In this document: in pieces, positions 43,442-51,686 of the stretch | How positions within the stretch are numbered: position 1 is the first letter of the stretch | Layout: each line of letters opens with the position of its first letter | Source of the DNA: Candidatus Nitrosopumilus sp. | GTDB lineage: Archaea > Thermoproteota > Nitrososphaeria > Nitrososphaerales > Nitrosopumilaceae | Length of the DNA stretch: 52,085 nt | Direction: 5' to 3' | Assembly (NCBI GenBank): GCA_029263475.1 | Contig: JAJCXK010000022.1 | Span: 1 to 52,085 of the forward strand | The notes under the pieces: model-generated | Seen by the model: the letters and a program-made list of their open reading frames with translations, nothing else | Database searches by the model: none | Told to the model about the DNA's origin: nothing | Program-made: the position numbers and the translations under genes

Positions 43442-43579
43442 TCATTGAATTAATGAGAAGTGTTTGCAGTCTGAAATTTTGATCATCTGTATCCCACATC
43501 CATGACACATTACTTTTGAAATATGATCTTCTACAACTAAACTCATGTCACAATACCTGCAGTACCATTTCTGTATCAT
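43442..43579 (-). CDS. 45-residue zinc-ribbon miniprotein
   Basis: ATG 43579 to TGA 43442. MIQKWYCRYCDMSL, then VMCHGCGIQM: two CxxC knuckles 18 residues apart, a minimal rubredoxin-like zinc ribbon that needs all four Cys. The regular motif cannot be expected by chance, so this is a real small gene despite being very short. Function unknown. Confidence 0.6.
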   Translation of the reverse strand: MIQKWYCRYCDMSLVVEDHISKVMCHGCGIQMIKISDCKHFSLIQ

Positions 43580-43653
43580 AATGTATATTGATAAAACTGA
43601 AATATTAAGAAGACCTAAAGCAAACTAAACAAACGTTCAGAGTTTGCCATCTG

Positions 43654-43788
43654 TCAGATATTCAGGATAGTCTCAATCATTGTATTGGATACTTCCAAGT
43701 TGTCAATCGGTTGCAAAATGATCATGATGTCTTTCTTGATTAAAGAAACATTGTTTTCTGCTACCTGTTGTATCGCCATATCTGCCAT
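43654..43788 (-). CDS. Possible 44-residue helical protein
   Basis: ATG 43788 to TGA 43654 encodes MADMAIQQVAENNVSLIKK and IILQPIDNLEVSNTMIETIL. Composition is protein-like and the frame is open further upstream (AITDTDY) to a TGA. A 63-codon frame on the same strand (43813-44004) precedes it but is less convincing. No family. Confidence 0.38.
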   Translation of the reverse strand: MADMAIQQVAENNVSLIKKDIMIILQPIDNLEVSNTMIETILNI

Positions 43789-44012
43789 GTAATCTGTATC
43801 AGTTATTGCAGGTCAGACAAAGGCGTGAATATCGGTGCTGTTGAATTGACACTTCCGGGTATGAAGATCTTGTTTGAGAAGACATAATTTGGTGACATTG
43901 TATGAAAAACAGTTTATTATAAAAAAGAGGCTACCCTGTTCTTTTAGTTTCTCTTTTTGTTCTTTTTTTACTTTGATTAACGTAAACAATTCTCCTGCAG
44001 TCATGAAAGCTC

Positions 44013-44140
44013 AGGAGTGAGAGCAAAAGGTCGGTATACCTTGGTCAATTTTTGCGGGAATTAACAATACTCACTCCTTGACCCGGGATATCTATAATGG
44101 AATTTAACATAGACGGGAACAATTCTGAACGTTTGTTTGG
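44013..44140 (+). ncRNA. Structured element, tandem copy A
   Basis: Copy A of a repeat of about 160 nt. AGGAGTGAG (44013-44021) pairs with CTCACTCCT (44070-44078). Within it AAGGT (44027-44031) can pair with ACCTT (44038-44042). Downstream, TGGAATTTAACATAGACGG (44098-44116) is identical to copy B and forms a second hairpin (GAATT with AATTC at 44121-44125); TTTGTTTGG (44132-44140) closes the unit. The orientation is not certain; a minus-strand transcript is also possible. No Rfam family is recognised. Confidence 0.45.
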
Positions 44141-44184
44141 AAGAAATGAATCATCGAGTATACTATTTAATTAGAAAAATATCT

Positions 44185-44299
44185 GAGTGAGACCAAACAG
44201 TGTTTGGCCAATATCACAATACGGGCATTGCTCACTCTGCAAAGTTTATTGCATGGTGGAATTTAACATAGACGGATAAAATTCCATACATTTGTTTGG
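44185..44299 (+). ncRNA. Structured element, tandem copy B
   Basis: Copy B: GAGTGAG (44185-44191) pairs with CTCACTC (44231-44237); inside, CCAAAC (44193-44198) pairs with GTTTGG (44202-44207), a sequence unlike copy A but still paired. TGGAATTTAACATAGACGG (44257-44275) repeats copy A exactly, with GGAATT pairing to AATTCC (44280-44285), and TTTGTTTGG is at 44291-44299. Conserved parts of the two copies are 159 bp apart. The strand is uncertain. Confidence 0.45.
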
Positions 44300-44538
44300 T
44301 GATCTGGGCATTTTATTAAATTCTTCAATGTCTCACGAGAAGACCAGATGAAAACGCTTGTGATACACGCAAATTGTTGTATGAAGATGGGCCATGACCC
44401 TTAAGGTGAAAATATTTCCTAATATGCTATCAATTGAGTCAGGATTATCCATACGGGATATTATTCTGTCAAACAGTTTGTATATCCAAGTCTGTGATTG
44501 ATTTGAATTGGAGTCGCCAAATGTAAAAGATGGATTGT

Positions 44539-45063
44539 TTATTCTTGTTCTTCAATGACGTTTAGGGTCATGCTTGTTAGAACATTGGGTAATGCCCGAA
44601 TTGCCTTTGTAATTACTTTTTCTAACGTTTGATGCCCTGATGCCTCCACCTTGCATAACACATCATAAAATCCGAATACGACATCTGCTTCTTTCACTTC
44701 TGGAATGTGGCTAAGGTTTCTCAACACACTGTATTCTTCTCCCTTTTCAGTATGAATTACAACATACGCTTGAGCTGAATTCCTTCCAAGCATTGTGGAG
44801 ACAAGTTTCTTAGATGGTTCAAACAGTTCTCCGGATTCTGAACGGGTCAAAGTCATGGTGGAGTGGATTTCAGGAATTTTACGTATTGTCCCAGTAACAA
44901 CATCATGGATTCCTTTCTCTGAATCAGATTCTACCTTTGCCACGATATCGTAGAGTCCAAGTGTACCATGTGATTCAACAACACCGTCAAGTGCATTTAG
45001 TGAATAGATGATGTTTCTTTCAGATCCTATCTCACAGTTCATTAAAACATAAGCTGTTGCCAT
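44539..45063 (-). CDS. Tandem double RAM (AsnC ligand-binding) protein without HTH
   Basis: 174 residues from ATG 45063 with a GAGGTG ribosome site. Two RAM domains follow each other: AYVLMNCEIGSERNIIYSLNALDGV ... HGTLGLYDIVAKVE (1-75) and AYVVIHTEKGEEYSVLRNLSHIPEVKEADVVFGFYDVLCKVE (about 98-170). In Lrp proteins this domain binds amino acids and drives octamer assembly; no DNA-binding part is present, so it could modulate Lrp partners or act as a small-molecule sensor. It lies 13 nt after the single-domain gene. Confidence 0.85.
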   Translation of the reverse strand: MATAYVLMNCEIGSERNIIYSLNALDGVVESHGTLGLYDIVAKVESDSEKGIHDVVTGTIRKIPEIHSTMTLTRSESGELFEPSKKLVSTMLGRNSAQAYVVIHTEKGEEYSVLRNLSHIPEVKEADVVFGFYDVLCKVEASGHQTLEKVITKAIRALPNVLTSMTLNVIEEQE

Positions 45064-45076
45064 CTCAACACCTCAA

Positions 45077-45316
45077 CTAGTTTTGCCCATCAATTCCCAT
45101 CAACGTAAGCGTCGAACGAATTTTTGGAATCTTTCTAATCTTCCATGTGATGGCCTCACGTAATGTTTCCACTTGATCAGATTCCACCTTAGTAATGATG
45201 TCATACGCACCAAAGGTACCATGTACTTCCATGACTCCTTCAAACGATTTTAATTCTGAAATCACTGTTTCCTCAGAACCTAGTTCGCAGTTTACGAGAA
45301 CGTAAGCTGTTGCCAA
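45077..45316 (-). CDS. Single stand-alone RAM (AsnC ligand-binding) protein
   Basis: 79 residues from TTG 45316: AYVLVNCELGSEETVISELKSFEGV, EVHGTFGAYDIITKVES and KIRSTLTLM, a complete RAM domain with no HTH. Nearly the same N-terminus (MATAYVL-NCE-GSE) as the double-domain gene downstream, so the pair came from duplication. A TTTAAATATAT box lies about 40 bp upstream. Expected role: effector of the Lrp family. Confidence 0.85.
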   Translation of the reverse strand: MATAYVLVNCELGSEETVISELKSFEGVMEVHGTFGAYDIITKVESDQVETLREAITWKIRKIPKIRSTLTLMGIDGQN

Positions 45317-45926
45317 TTATAATTCAGCCCTCATGCATAAAATATCCTTTTGATATATTTAAATTATAATCCTTTTTTATTAAACAATTAACATATAAAT
45401 CAATATTATATCAAACAAATATTTACATTTCAGATAAAATATCCTTGATAGAATCTTTTTGTAAAATGACAGAATTATGGTTTTTATTAACAATTTTGAT
45501 TTTTAAAAAAATGCATGATTAATTATTTTCATATCCATAAACGTCATATCTTCATCAATCTGTTTCAAGCAATTGAATTTGTAAACCCGTCTATGTTCTA
45601 TATTATTATTCATGGTTCCCATGACATAATTATGAACGCCGCACCTGTTCCATTTCATGAGTATGTTACACATACTACAATACTTTTGGTTCAAGATGCA
45701 TCTTATCTAACCATACGGTTTGATGTCTTGTATTGGTCCCTGCCATTACATGTCATATTTCAAATCAGGGGATGCTCGTATTGTTTTTAATTTGATTCAA
45801 ACTTGTTCATGGTTTTAAAATAATTTGGACAAATGTCAAGAAATCAAAACATTGATGATAAATTACATGGGTCCCCATACATAACGAGTTTAATCGTCAT
45901 GGTCTATACTTGAAATAGGATTTGGA
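45317..45926. other. Gap with a probable zinc-ribbon relic
   Basis: At 45503-45694 (-) a frame beginning at TTG reads NQKYCSMCNILMKWNRCG, which echoes GQKRC-x-x-CE-x-x-x-W-x-G of the window's zinc-ribbon family but lacks the CPCC part; a TAG precedes it. It is probably a decayed fourth copy (low confidence). The overlapping plus-strand frame (45515-45790) is not accepted. The rest is very AT-rich with no features. Confidence 0.3.
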
Positions 45927-46181
45927 TTGATAGTTATAGCAGCGTTACTAGGTCTTGCAGTAAAACCTACAAAAGAAAAAGATGCAATTACAAATGATGA
46001 TGAAATTGCCCTAAACAAGGCTAGACATGAACTTGACGGATATGACTATTATGAAATTGAATCAATAGAATCACTTGGTAAAAACACCACAGTAATTGCC
46101 AATACAAGATCTTTGGAAATTGCCATAGAGATTGACAATGAAACTGGGAAAATACTCAGCAAAGAAAAGATTGCAAGGTGA
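45927..46181 (+). CDS. Small membrane-anchored PepSY-like protein
   Basis: 84 residues from TTG 45927; the frame is open upstream (ILEIGFG), so the true start is uncertain. A hydrophobic N-terminal segment (LIVIAALLGLAV) is followed by a PepSY-like domain: LNKARHELDGYDYYEIESIESLG, IAIEIDNETGKILSKEK. PepSY domains inhibit peptidases or bind heme-related ligands in other families; function here unknown. An in-frame ATG is absent, and an ATG out of frame at 45899 suggests possible early sequence damage. Confidence 0.55.
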   Translation: MIVIAALLGLAVKPTKEKDAITNDDEIALNKARHELDGYDYYEIESIESLGKNTTVIANTRSLEIAIEIDNETGKILSKEKIAR

Positions 46182-46248
46182 TGAACAATTTTAGATTATT
46201 TTGTAATTGATGTGACAAAATTTAAACATGATAAATTTTTTGAACTGT

Positions 46249-46692
46249 TCACAATAGTCTGAAATCTTCTTTTATTGTGTTAAGTGTGACATGTGTCACC
46301 GTATTTTCAACATTTGGAATCACGGATAGTTCTTTCACAAAACCGCTAAGCGAATCCCTGCTTTTGAATTTTACCACCAGTAGGATGTCTGCGGGACCAG
46401 TAATGTCATAAACGGCACAAACATTTTCATTTGTGGCAATCTCATTTTCTATTTCAAGCATTTTTCCTTTTGTCGTTGTGACTTCTATTATCGCAGTAAT
46501 GTCATAGCCTAGAATTTCATGATCAAGGCGAGCAGTGTATCCCTGAATGATCTTTTTTTCTTCTAGTTTTCGCAATCTGGAAATAATGGTCACTGTCGAA
46601 ATTCCAAGTTTGTGTGCAAGCTGTCTTGATGATTGTCTTGCATCTACAAGCAGGTGTTTTAGAATTTTTATGTTGATTTCATCCAAATCCAT
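46249..46692 (-). CDS. Lrp/AsnC-family transcriptional regulator
   Basis: 147 residues, full length. N-terminal HTH: DLDEINIKILKHLLVDARQSSRQLAHKLGISTVTIISRLRKLEEKKII, then the RAM domain YDITAIIEVTTTKGKMLEIENEIA, CAVYDITGPADILLVVKFKS and NTVTHVTLNTIKED. It may work with the stand-alone RAM proteins 1 kb away. The start is near-leaderless; AT-rich promoter sequence lies between 46700 and 46750. Confidence 0.92.
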   Translation of the reverse strand: MDLDEINIKILKHLLVDARQSSRQLAHKLGISTVTIISRLRKLEEKKIIQGYTARLDHEILGYDITAIIEVTTTKGKMLEIENEIATNENVCAVYDITGPADILLVVKFKSRDSLSGFVKELSVIPNVENTVTHVTLNTIKEDFRLL

Positions 46693-47203
46693 ATTGCTTA
46701 TTAGATAAATGAATATTTAAGAAAATTATTCAAATCTTTATAAATATAAAGTAATTTTATAATTTAGATTATATACATCCAATTAAAATAAACAATGGCG
46801 ACATTGTTACAAATAGCGGATCCAATGTTGGAAATATTTTGACTTGGTCATATATTGGATAATAGTAGACATCACATTCAGGATACTATGTCCATGATGA
46901 CTGGACATGTCTCATTTTGTATTCTAGATTTCTTATTTTTTGAGAGCCTTTGCAATGGTTATTTCCAAGTCTGTTGCTATAAATCACAAAATTAAAAACT
47001 TTCGTCATTTTAATGGATTTTCAGGATTAATCTTAATTCAAGATGGGTATGGTTCTAGAACTTATTTTATGTCATTAATAGAGATGATTTTCATTTTTCT
47101 TCTTCAATGGGGAAATCAAACTTTACATTTTTTTAGACTCTGAAAGTACTACTTTACCACAAAAATTAGTCAAACTCTAAAGTGTTAAACTTGAATTTGT
47201 TAG
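46693..47203. other. Gap with one perfect inverted repeat
   Basis: ATGTCCA (46888-46894) and TGGACAT (46902-46908) form a perfect 7-bp inverted repeat with a 7-nt loop. Its function is unknown. Frames such as 46940-47143 (+) are not convincing. The Lrp promoter lies at the left end; the right end may hold the fen terminator, but no T-run hairpin is evident. Confidence 0.4.
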
Positions 47204-48226
47204 CTAAAACCACTGATCAAGATTCTGACTTTTTTTCTCAAGCGCTTTTTTTAGTCTATTCAGCGTAGATTGTATTCTGTCCTCTGAAAAACTTCTGTCT
47301 CTAACCAGGTAATTTGTTATGCCCTCGTAATCAACCTCTCCGAATTCAATTTTATCGACATCTGCCACGTTTGGATTTAGAAATATTTGCCGTATTTGCT
47401 GAAAATCTATTTCTTGCAGCTGCTCTTGTATTTGGGGGATGTCTTCTAATCTTGAATGCTGTTTGATCATTTTCATTGCCGTCTTTGGGCCAATTCTTTC
47501 AAAACCGTTTGGATTAAAGTCAGTCCCGATTAGGATTCCGACATCTATTAGTTCTTCTCTTGTCAATCCTATTGAGTCCAAGACCTTCTGCGTTTCTATG
47601 ATTTCTGGCAGGACATCGATGTATGTATTTCTGTTGGGAATCTTGCGTCTTCCGCTGCTTGTAAAGTTCCTTACGAGCCTCTTTGCACCGCATAGGATTG
47701 AATCATAGTCCTGACTGGCAGATGCGTATGCCTGTCCAGTATTTGTAAGGTGTGCAGCTGTAGCTTCGCCTTCGGATGGCGCTTCTATGTATGGTATTCC
47801 AAAATGCTTGAGAAATTCTTTTGAGTCTTTTACCATTCCATCTTTCATGCTGGTGGTCTGCTGTGCAAACTTCCTTGCGTCTTCCATGTTTCCATCCGCA
47901 ATCGCCTTTTCATATTTTACCGTCGCGTCTTTTTTGATTTGTTTTCTGCGCTCAATCTCTGCTGTCTTTAGTGAAGGGGGTTTCCCATCAAAAACGTACA
48001 CCGGTTTGATTCCCAACGATAAAAAGTTGACATTTCTATAAAGCAATCCGCTTAGGTGACTGGTAATCCTGCCTTCTGAATCTGTCAGTTGCAATCCGTC
48101 TGGACCTCTGATGCTGGCTAGGAATTGATAAATCGCATTGTATGCATCAATTGCAATTATTTTTGTTGAAAATGCGTCAAGGCTTGTCTTTTCCCTTACG
48201 ACCAGATCTTTTAGGTTTAATCCCAT
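47204..48226 (-). CDS. fen: Flap endonuclease 1
   Basis: 340 residues, the normal length. It removes 5' flaps in Okazaki-fragment maturation and repair. Seen: N-terminal [22 protein letters not shown] with the first metal Asp, [12 protein letters not shown], the helical arch, [27 protein letters not shown], and the H3TH region [26 protein letters not shown]. The terminal peptide SQNLDQWF matches the PCNA-interacting box in its last five positions (L-x-x-W-F) though the initial Gln is shifted. Single gene. Confidence 0.95.
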   Translation of the reverse strand: MGLNLKDLVVREKTSLDAFSTKIIAIDAYNAIYQFLASIRGPDGLQLTDSEGRITSHLSGLLYRNVNFLSLGIKPVYVFDGKPPSLKTAEIERRKQIKKDATVKYEKAIADGNMEDARKFAQQTTSMKDGMVKDSKEFLKHFGIPYIEAPSEGEATAAHLTNTGQAYASASQDYDSILCGAKRLVRNFTSSGRRKIPNRNTYIDVLPEIIETQKVLDSIGLTREELIDVGILIGTDFNPNGFERIGPKTAMKMIKQHSRLEDIPQIQEQLQEIDFQQIRQIFLNPNVADVDKIEFGEVDYEGITNYLVRDRSFSEDRIQSTLNRLKKALEKKSQNLDQWF

Positions 48227-48328
48227 GATGTCATTGGATTTTTAAGATGTTCTGTGTTTATCCTTTTCTTCTGATCCGTGGTTTTTCATTTGGCTAAAAA
48301 TTCATTTTAATATGTCCGCAAATATTTG

Positions 48329-48610
48329 ATGTTCAATATGTTCAAAACTAGTCTCCCGTTTGATTTGGAGGATAAAGTTTTTGAAATTAGGTGTGATTCT
48401 GATTCTGTCTCAAAGATAATCTCGTATTTTCCTTTTTCTGATCCAGAAAAACAAGAAATTTGCAATGTTTTGAACGTAAATGTATTTTATGGGTTTCATT
48501 CGATCTTCACTGATTCCGTATCTGATGAGGAGTGGGAAAAAACCAAAGACCAAATAAAAAAGAGATTCAAAGATGAACTCTTTGATATCGACAAGATATC
48601 CAAATCCTGA
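48329..48610 (+). CDS. Small hypothetical protein
   Basis: 93 residues from ATG 48329 (TTG 48326 precedes it). FKTSLPFDLEDKVFEIRCD, SVSKIISYFPFSDPEKQEICNVLNVN and an acidic/basic helical end (EEWEKTKDQIKKRFKDE). Soluble, two Cys, no known family. Its end lies 40 bp upstream of the tRNA gene. Divergent from fen across about 100 bp. Confidence 0.55.
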   Translation: MFNMFKTSLPFDLEDKVFEIRCDSDSVSKIISYFPFSDPEKQEICNVLNVNVFYGFHSIFTDSVSDEEWEKTKDQIKKRFKDELFDIDKISKS

Positions 48611-48650
48611 TTCTGATTTGCTTTATTATGGAGACTTTCTTAGATTTGAT

Positions 48651-48732
48651 GCTGAGATAGCCAAGTGGTACGGCGGCCGTCTCGAAAACGGCTACGCGCA
48701 AGCGTGCAGGGGTTCGAATCCCTTTCTCAGCG
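48651..48732 (+). tRNA. tRNA-Ser (anticodon CGA)
   Basis: Acceptor GCTGAGA (48651-48657) pairs with TCTCAGC (48725-48731), discriminator G at 48732, followed by a genomically encoded CCA (48733-48735). Anticodon stem GCCGT/ACGGC encloses CTCGAAA, anticodon CGA at 48683-48685, reading UCG. The long variable arm (CTACGCGCAAGCGTG) confirms serine class II. T-arm GGGTTCGAATCCC is perfect. No intron is seen. A 61-codon frame across it is a shadow. Confidence 0.96.
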
Positions 48733-48952
48733 CCAATTCTATATCTTTGTACTCGTAAATACTGATTTTTCTACATGGCGTAAATTTACAAAAAATACGT
48801 AACTACTAACAGTGCGTATCTTCTTGTTGCTGATCAATTTTTTTATAAACCTCTTAACTCCTCAATGGATGTTGGATGCTTTACGTCTTGAATTGATCCT
48901 GATTGCGTGTTGATTACAGTTCAAAATGTTTAAAGCGACATGATTTGCAAAA

Positions 48953-49144
48953 ATGAGCATGACGAAAGAGATTGAATCAAAGATATCCAATTCTGGAATT
49001 ACTCTTGCCGATTTGATTTCTCATTTTAGAGAAAAATGCAAAATCTGCGGACATCATAGAATCATGCACAACGATCTAAACGTTTGTGAAGGTGTGATGA
49101 ACAAGCCGTGCACATCTGGATGTGATGGCTTTGAAGCCGAATGA
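48953..49144 (+). CDS. Small zinc-binding protein (63 aa)
   Basis: ATG 48953. A helical start (EIESKISNSGITLADLISHFREK) is followed by CKICGHHRIMHND, VCEG and PCTSGCDGFEAE: five Cys and several His in 30 residues, enough for a zinc site. Similar small CxxC-H proteins with HxxM/CExxM patterns occur in Nitrososphaerota; role unknown. It lies 60 nt upstream of the nitroreductase gene and is probably cotranscribed. Confidence 0.6.
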   Translation: MSMTKEIESKISNSGITLADLISHFREKCKICGHHRIMHNDLNVCEGVMNKPCTSGCDGFEAE

Positions 49145-49204
49145 CGAGTCTGTTTATCCTAACATTTTACAATTGTTTAATACCATATTTCCTGTAGATT
49201 CGTT

Positions 49205-49852
49205 GTGAGTGAGAAAAACAAAGGGGATAAAATCTATCCTTTGGGATATGAGCCACAAGAAGTACCGGAGACTGATGATAACGATGTCCGAAATCAGCTG
49301 TTGGATTTTATCTTAAAATCCGGGCCGACTGAATTTGTAGACACCGATCTGTTTGCCGTAATGGCCAAGAGACGTTCTACAAGAAAGTTTTCAGACAAGC
49401 CTGTGGAGACTACCAAGGTTGACAAAATCATTGCGGCAGCTGACACGGCCCCTACTGCTGGAAACTTTCAGGGATTTGAGATATTCTATGTAAAAAGCGT
49501 GGAAAAGAAAAAGCTGCTGGTTCCGGCATGTAACAAACAGCCTTACGTCAATGCCCCCGTGGTGTTTGTCTTCTGCAAAAATCCGTCCAGAGTAAAATTT
49601 GATTTTCCAGACTATGTTCTTAAGAAATTTGCTATACAGGATGCGACTCTTGCAGCTGGTTATTCTCAGCTGGCAGCACAAGCCTTGGGACTGAGTTCAA
49701 TTTGGATTGGGATGTTTGATGAACAAAAGGTAATGGACGTCCTAGGGACTGATTTGGTTCCTTCATCCATACTGTGTATTGGATATCCGGAACAAACAAA
49801 ATTCCCCAAATCAAGACGAAATCTCAAAGATCTAGTTCATGTCGCTTGGTGA
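49205..49852 (+). CDS. Nitroreductase-family flavoprotein
   Basis: 215 residues from GTG 49205. FMN-binding core: MAKRRSTRKFSDKPVE, then AAADTAPTAGNFQGFEIFYV, INAPVVF-type strand VNAPVVFVFCKNPSR, and LAAQALGLSSIWIGMFDEQKV followed by GYPEQ. Acts as an NAD(P)H-dependent reductase of nitro compounds, quinones or flavins; substrate not predictable. The 45-residue N-terminal extension (PLGYEPQEVPETDDNDV) is longer than usual. Follows the small zinc protein. Confidence 0.88.
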   Translation: MSEKNKGDKIYPLGYEPQEVPETDDNDVRNQLLDFILKSGPTEFVDTDLFAVMAKRRSTRKFSDKPVETTKVDKIIAAADTAPTAGNFQGFEIFYVKSVEKKKLLVPACNKQPYVNAPVVFVFCKNPSRVKFDFPDYVLKKFAIQDATLAAGYSQLAAQALGLSSIWIGMFDEQKVMDVLGTDLVPSSILCIGYPEQTKFPKSRRNLKDLVHVAW

Positions 49853-50008
49853 TTGCAATCTAAAACCCTGAAAATTTATTTTGTTATCTGGTTCGTGCTC
49901 AGGGTTAATTTTTTACGAATTGATTAAGTCCTTTCTCTGTATATCTTATATTTTACATCTTCACGATTAATTATCATCATCATCTTCTATTATTCGAAGT
50001 TGCAGTGA

Positions 50009-50338
50009 TTGATCTTTCTTTCTTCTCAAAAAAAAATCCCCGTCATCGACATTATCCTAGTGTTGATACTGATCCCAGTTAGTTTTCAGATTCGTGATGT
50101 GCTAAACATTGCATTTCCTGTACCTGGAATCAACCCAATAGCAATCACGCTGATAGCGGTTCCCATGATCTTTGTAATATTGTACAAAACCATAACAAGA
50201 TATTCTCACCATGTCGCTGAAAAAACATTCTCGATAGTAGTGATTGCCATTTTTGTTGGAATGATTACATCATCACTGCTATTTGGATTCTTTGGAAACG
50301 AATCATTGCAACCTGAGAGTATGTATAGAATACGGTAA
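50009..50338 (+). CDS. Three-helix membrane protein
   Basis: 109 residues from TTG 50009. Hydrophobic helices: PVIDIILVLILIPVSFQI, INPIAITLIAVPMIFVILY and TFSIVVIAIFVGMITSSLLF. A short basic loop between helices 2 and 3 (KTITRYSHHVAEK) suggests orientation. No family recognised. Single gene after the nitroreductase. Confidence 0.58.
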   Translation: MIFLSSQKKIPVIDIILVLILIPVSFQIRDVLNIAFPVPGINPIAITLIAVPMIFVILYKTITRYSHHVAEKTFSIVVIAIFVGMITSSLLFGFFGNESLQPESMYRIR

Positions 50339-50712
50339 TTTTTGATTCAAACACTTCCAATGATCTGGTCTCTAAATTCACTAGTCGGGAATTTCACTTG
50401 AATCAAAAATCAAAGCAAGCAAGAAACAATTTACTCTTGTATCTGTATGATATAGCCGTAGGAAACACTTCCAACGTAAAGGTGAGATGGATTATTTCTG
50501 GCACTTACAATACTTACATTTGCATCCTCCTGTATTGGTAAATTTCATTCGTGGAATTCATTTCACTGGAAGAACATCCTGTGTCTGGACTATAGTTTCA
50601 CAGTTGTTATTGATGACATTTTTGTATCCTGAAATAATGATGTGTGCGTTTCACTATGGAATTTTTTCATTGTTTTTCAAATCTTTATTTGCTGTATTCA
50701 TTTTGATATCGT
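50339..50712. other. Gap; possible relic, no accepted gene
   Basis: An open stretch without a start near 50410-50540 (+) reads NNLLLYLYDIAVGNTSNVK and SGTYNTYI before a TAA; it could be the end of a lost surface protein or chance. A longer plus frame (50487-50747) overlaps the nuclease gene start and is not accepted. No RNA gene. Confidence 0.3.
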
Positions 50713-51105
50713 ATGGCAAAGAAGATAATCAAACCATACGTGTATGATGCTGAAATAACCAGAGTCATAGACGGAGATACATTTGATTTCAAGATTGACT
50801 TGGGATTTTCCATTAACGTAAAGGAAAGACTTCGACTGTATGGCGTAAATACTCCTGAGATAAGGGGTCCGGAAAAGCCTGAAGGTGACAAGGTGAAAAA
50901 ATATGTAACAAATTTGATTCTTGGAAAGACCTTTGAGATTCTAGTATACAAGAAGGGAAAATACGGACGATATGTTGCAGACCTGGTGTTGTCCAATAAG
51001 GAAAGGCTCAGTGTGCATCTCTACAAGAAGGGAATGGCAAAGCGTGTAACGTATGACCGGGCTCATGACATTGAGAAACTATTGGATGCGATAAAGCCCG
51101 AATAA
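50713..51105 (+). CDS. Thermonuclease (staphylococcal-nuclease) family protein
   Basis: 130 residues. OB-fold SNase features: VIDGDTFDFKIDLGF with the metal Asp, RLRLYGVNTPEIRGPE (catalytic Arg and Asp/Glu region), and KYGRYVADLVL with the second catalytic Arg. It is calcium-dependent and cleaves DNA/RNA in characterised members. No signal peptide is seen, so this copy appears cytosolic. Single gene. Confidence 0.86.
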   Translation: MAKKIIKPYVYDAEITRVIDGDTFDFKIDLGFSINVKERLRLYGVNTPEIRGPEKPEGDKVKKYVTNLILGKTFEILVYKKGKYGRYVADLVLSNKERLSVHLYKKGMAKRVTYDRAHDIEKLLDAIKPE

Positions 51106-51287
51106 GTGCCTGCTCTTTTCATCGTTTATTCATTTCCACATCCTAATCATTAGCATATTTTGGCATTTCGACTAACTACTATGAACAACAACAAAGCAAA
51201 AGTAAGAATAGATTTTATGGCTGAATACTGAATTGCTCATAGGTGGATTATTCTACCAAACTTAGAATGATTGAAACTTTATTTGTG

Positions 51288-51374
51288 TTACCCTGAACCA
51301 ATACTAGATGCGTCGTCATCGAAACCCATCCCTCTTGCTAGTCTGTCCATCTCCATCTGCATGTGCTGAGGCAT
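51288..51374 (-). CDS. Possible 28-residue miniprotein
   Basis: ATG 51374 to TAA 51288 encodes MPQHMQMEMDRLARGMGF and an acidic Gly/Ser tail (DDDASSIGSG). Composition is unlike random AT-rich frames, with little Lys or Ile and several Met, Gln, Asp and Gly. Too short to classify. Confidence 0.35.
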   Translation of the reverse strand: MPQHMQMEMDRLARGMGFDDDASSIGSG

Positions 51375-51506
51375 TACATGTTGTAGATTTATTTATTTCA
51401 AACTCCACGGATATTGAAAACAAGATTCTTGCAAATCATTGTAAATACAACACATAATTTTGAACTAAAAAATTGTTAATTGGTCACAGCTAATTGAGAC
51501 TAGATT

Positions 51507-51686
51507 TCAGGATTTACCCTCATACAGAATTACTGCAACAAGATCATGCGTTGACTCGTTGCCAACACCTCCGATAGAGACGTTAACAATCTCGTTTCCG
51601 TCTGACTGCAATTGTAAAATCAACTCTTCAACATGCGTTTCTAACTCTGCAGACCTTCTTTCTCTGACTACCTTCACGTGTCTCAT
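51507..51686 (-). CDS. Small protein (59 aa), Cse60-like pattern
   Basis: ATG 51686 to TGA 51507. A helix (VKVVRERRSAELETHVEELI) is followed by two strands: NEIVNVSIGGVGNE and HDLVAVILYEG. This helix-strand-turn-strand layout with a closing A-V-I-L-Y recalls Cse60/sporulation-type small proteins, but only as a resemblance. Clear amphipathic pattern makes it a real gene. Function unknown. Confidence 0.6.
   Translation of the reverse strand: MRHVKVVRERRSAELETHVEELILQLQSDGNEIVNVSIGGVGNESTHDLVAVILYEGKS

Noticed and set aside
43813..44004. 63-codon minus-strand frame next to element A
   Set aside because: Only its first 25 residues (charged helix) look protein-like; the rest is not, and it abuts the structured element. 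Left undecided, not called.
46940..47143. 67-codon plus-strand frame
   Set aside because: No motif and biased composition; surrounding region looks non-coding.
48573..48758. 61-codon plus-strand frame over the tRNA
   Set aside because: It covers the tRNA-Ser gene and overlaps the end of the 48329 gene; peptide reflects tRNA sequence.
50487..50747. 86-codon plus-strand frame
   Set aside because: Overlaps the start of the well-supported nuclease gene in another frame and has unlikely aromatic-rich composition.
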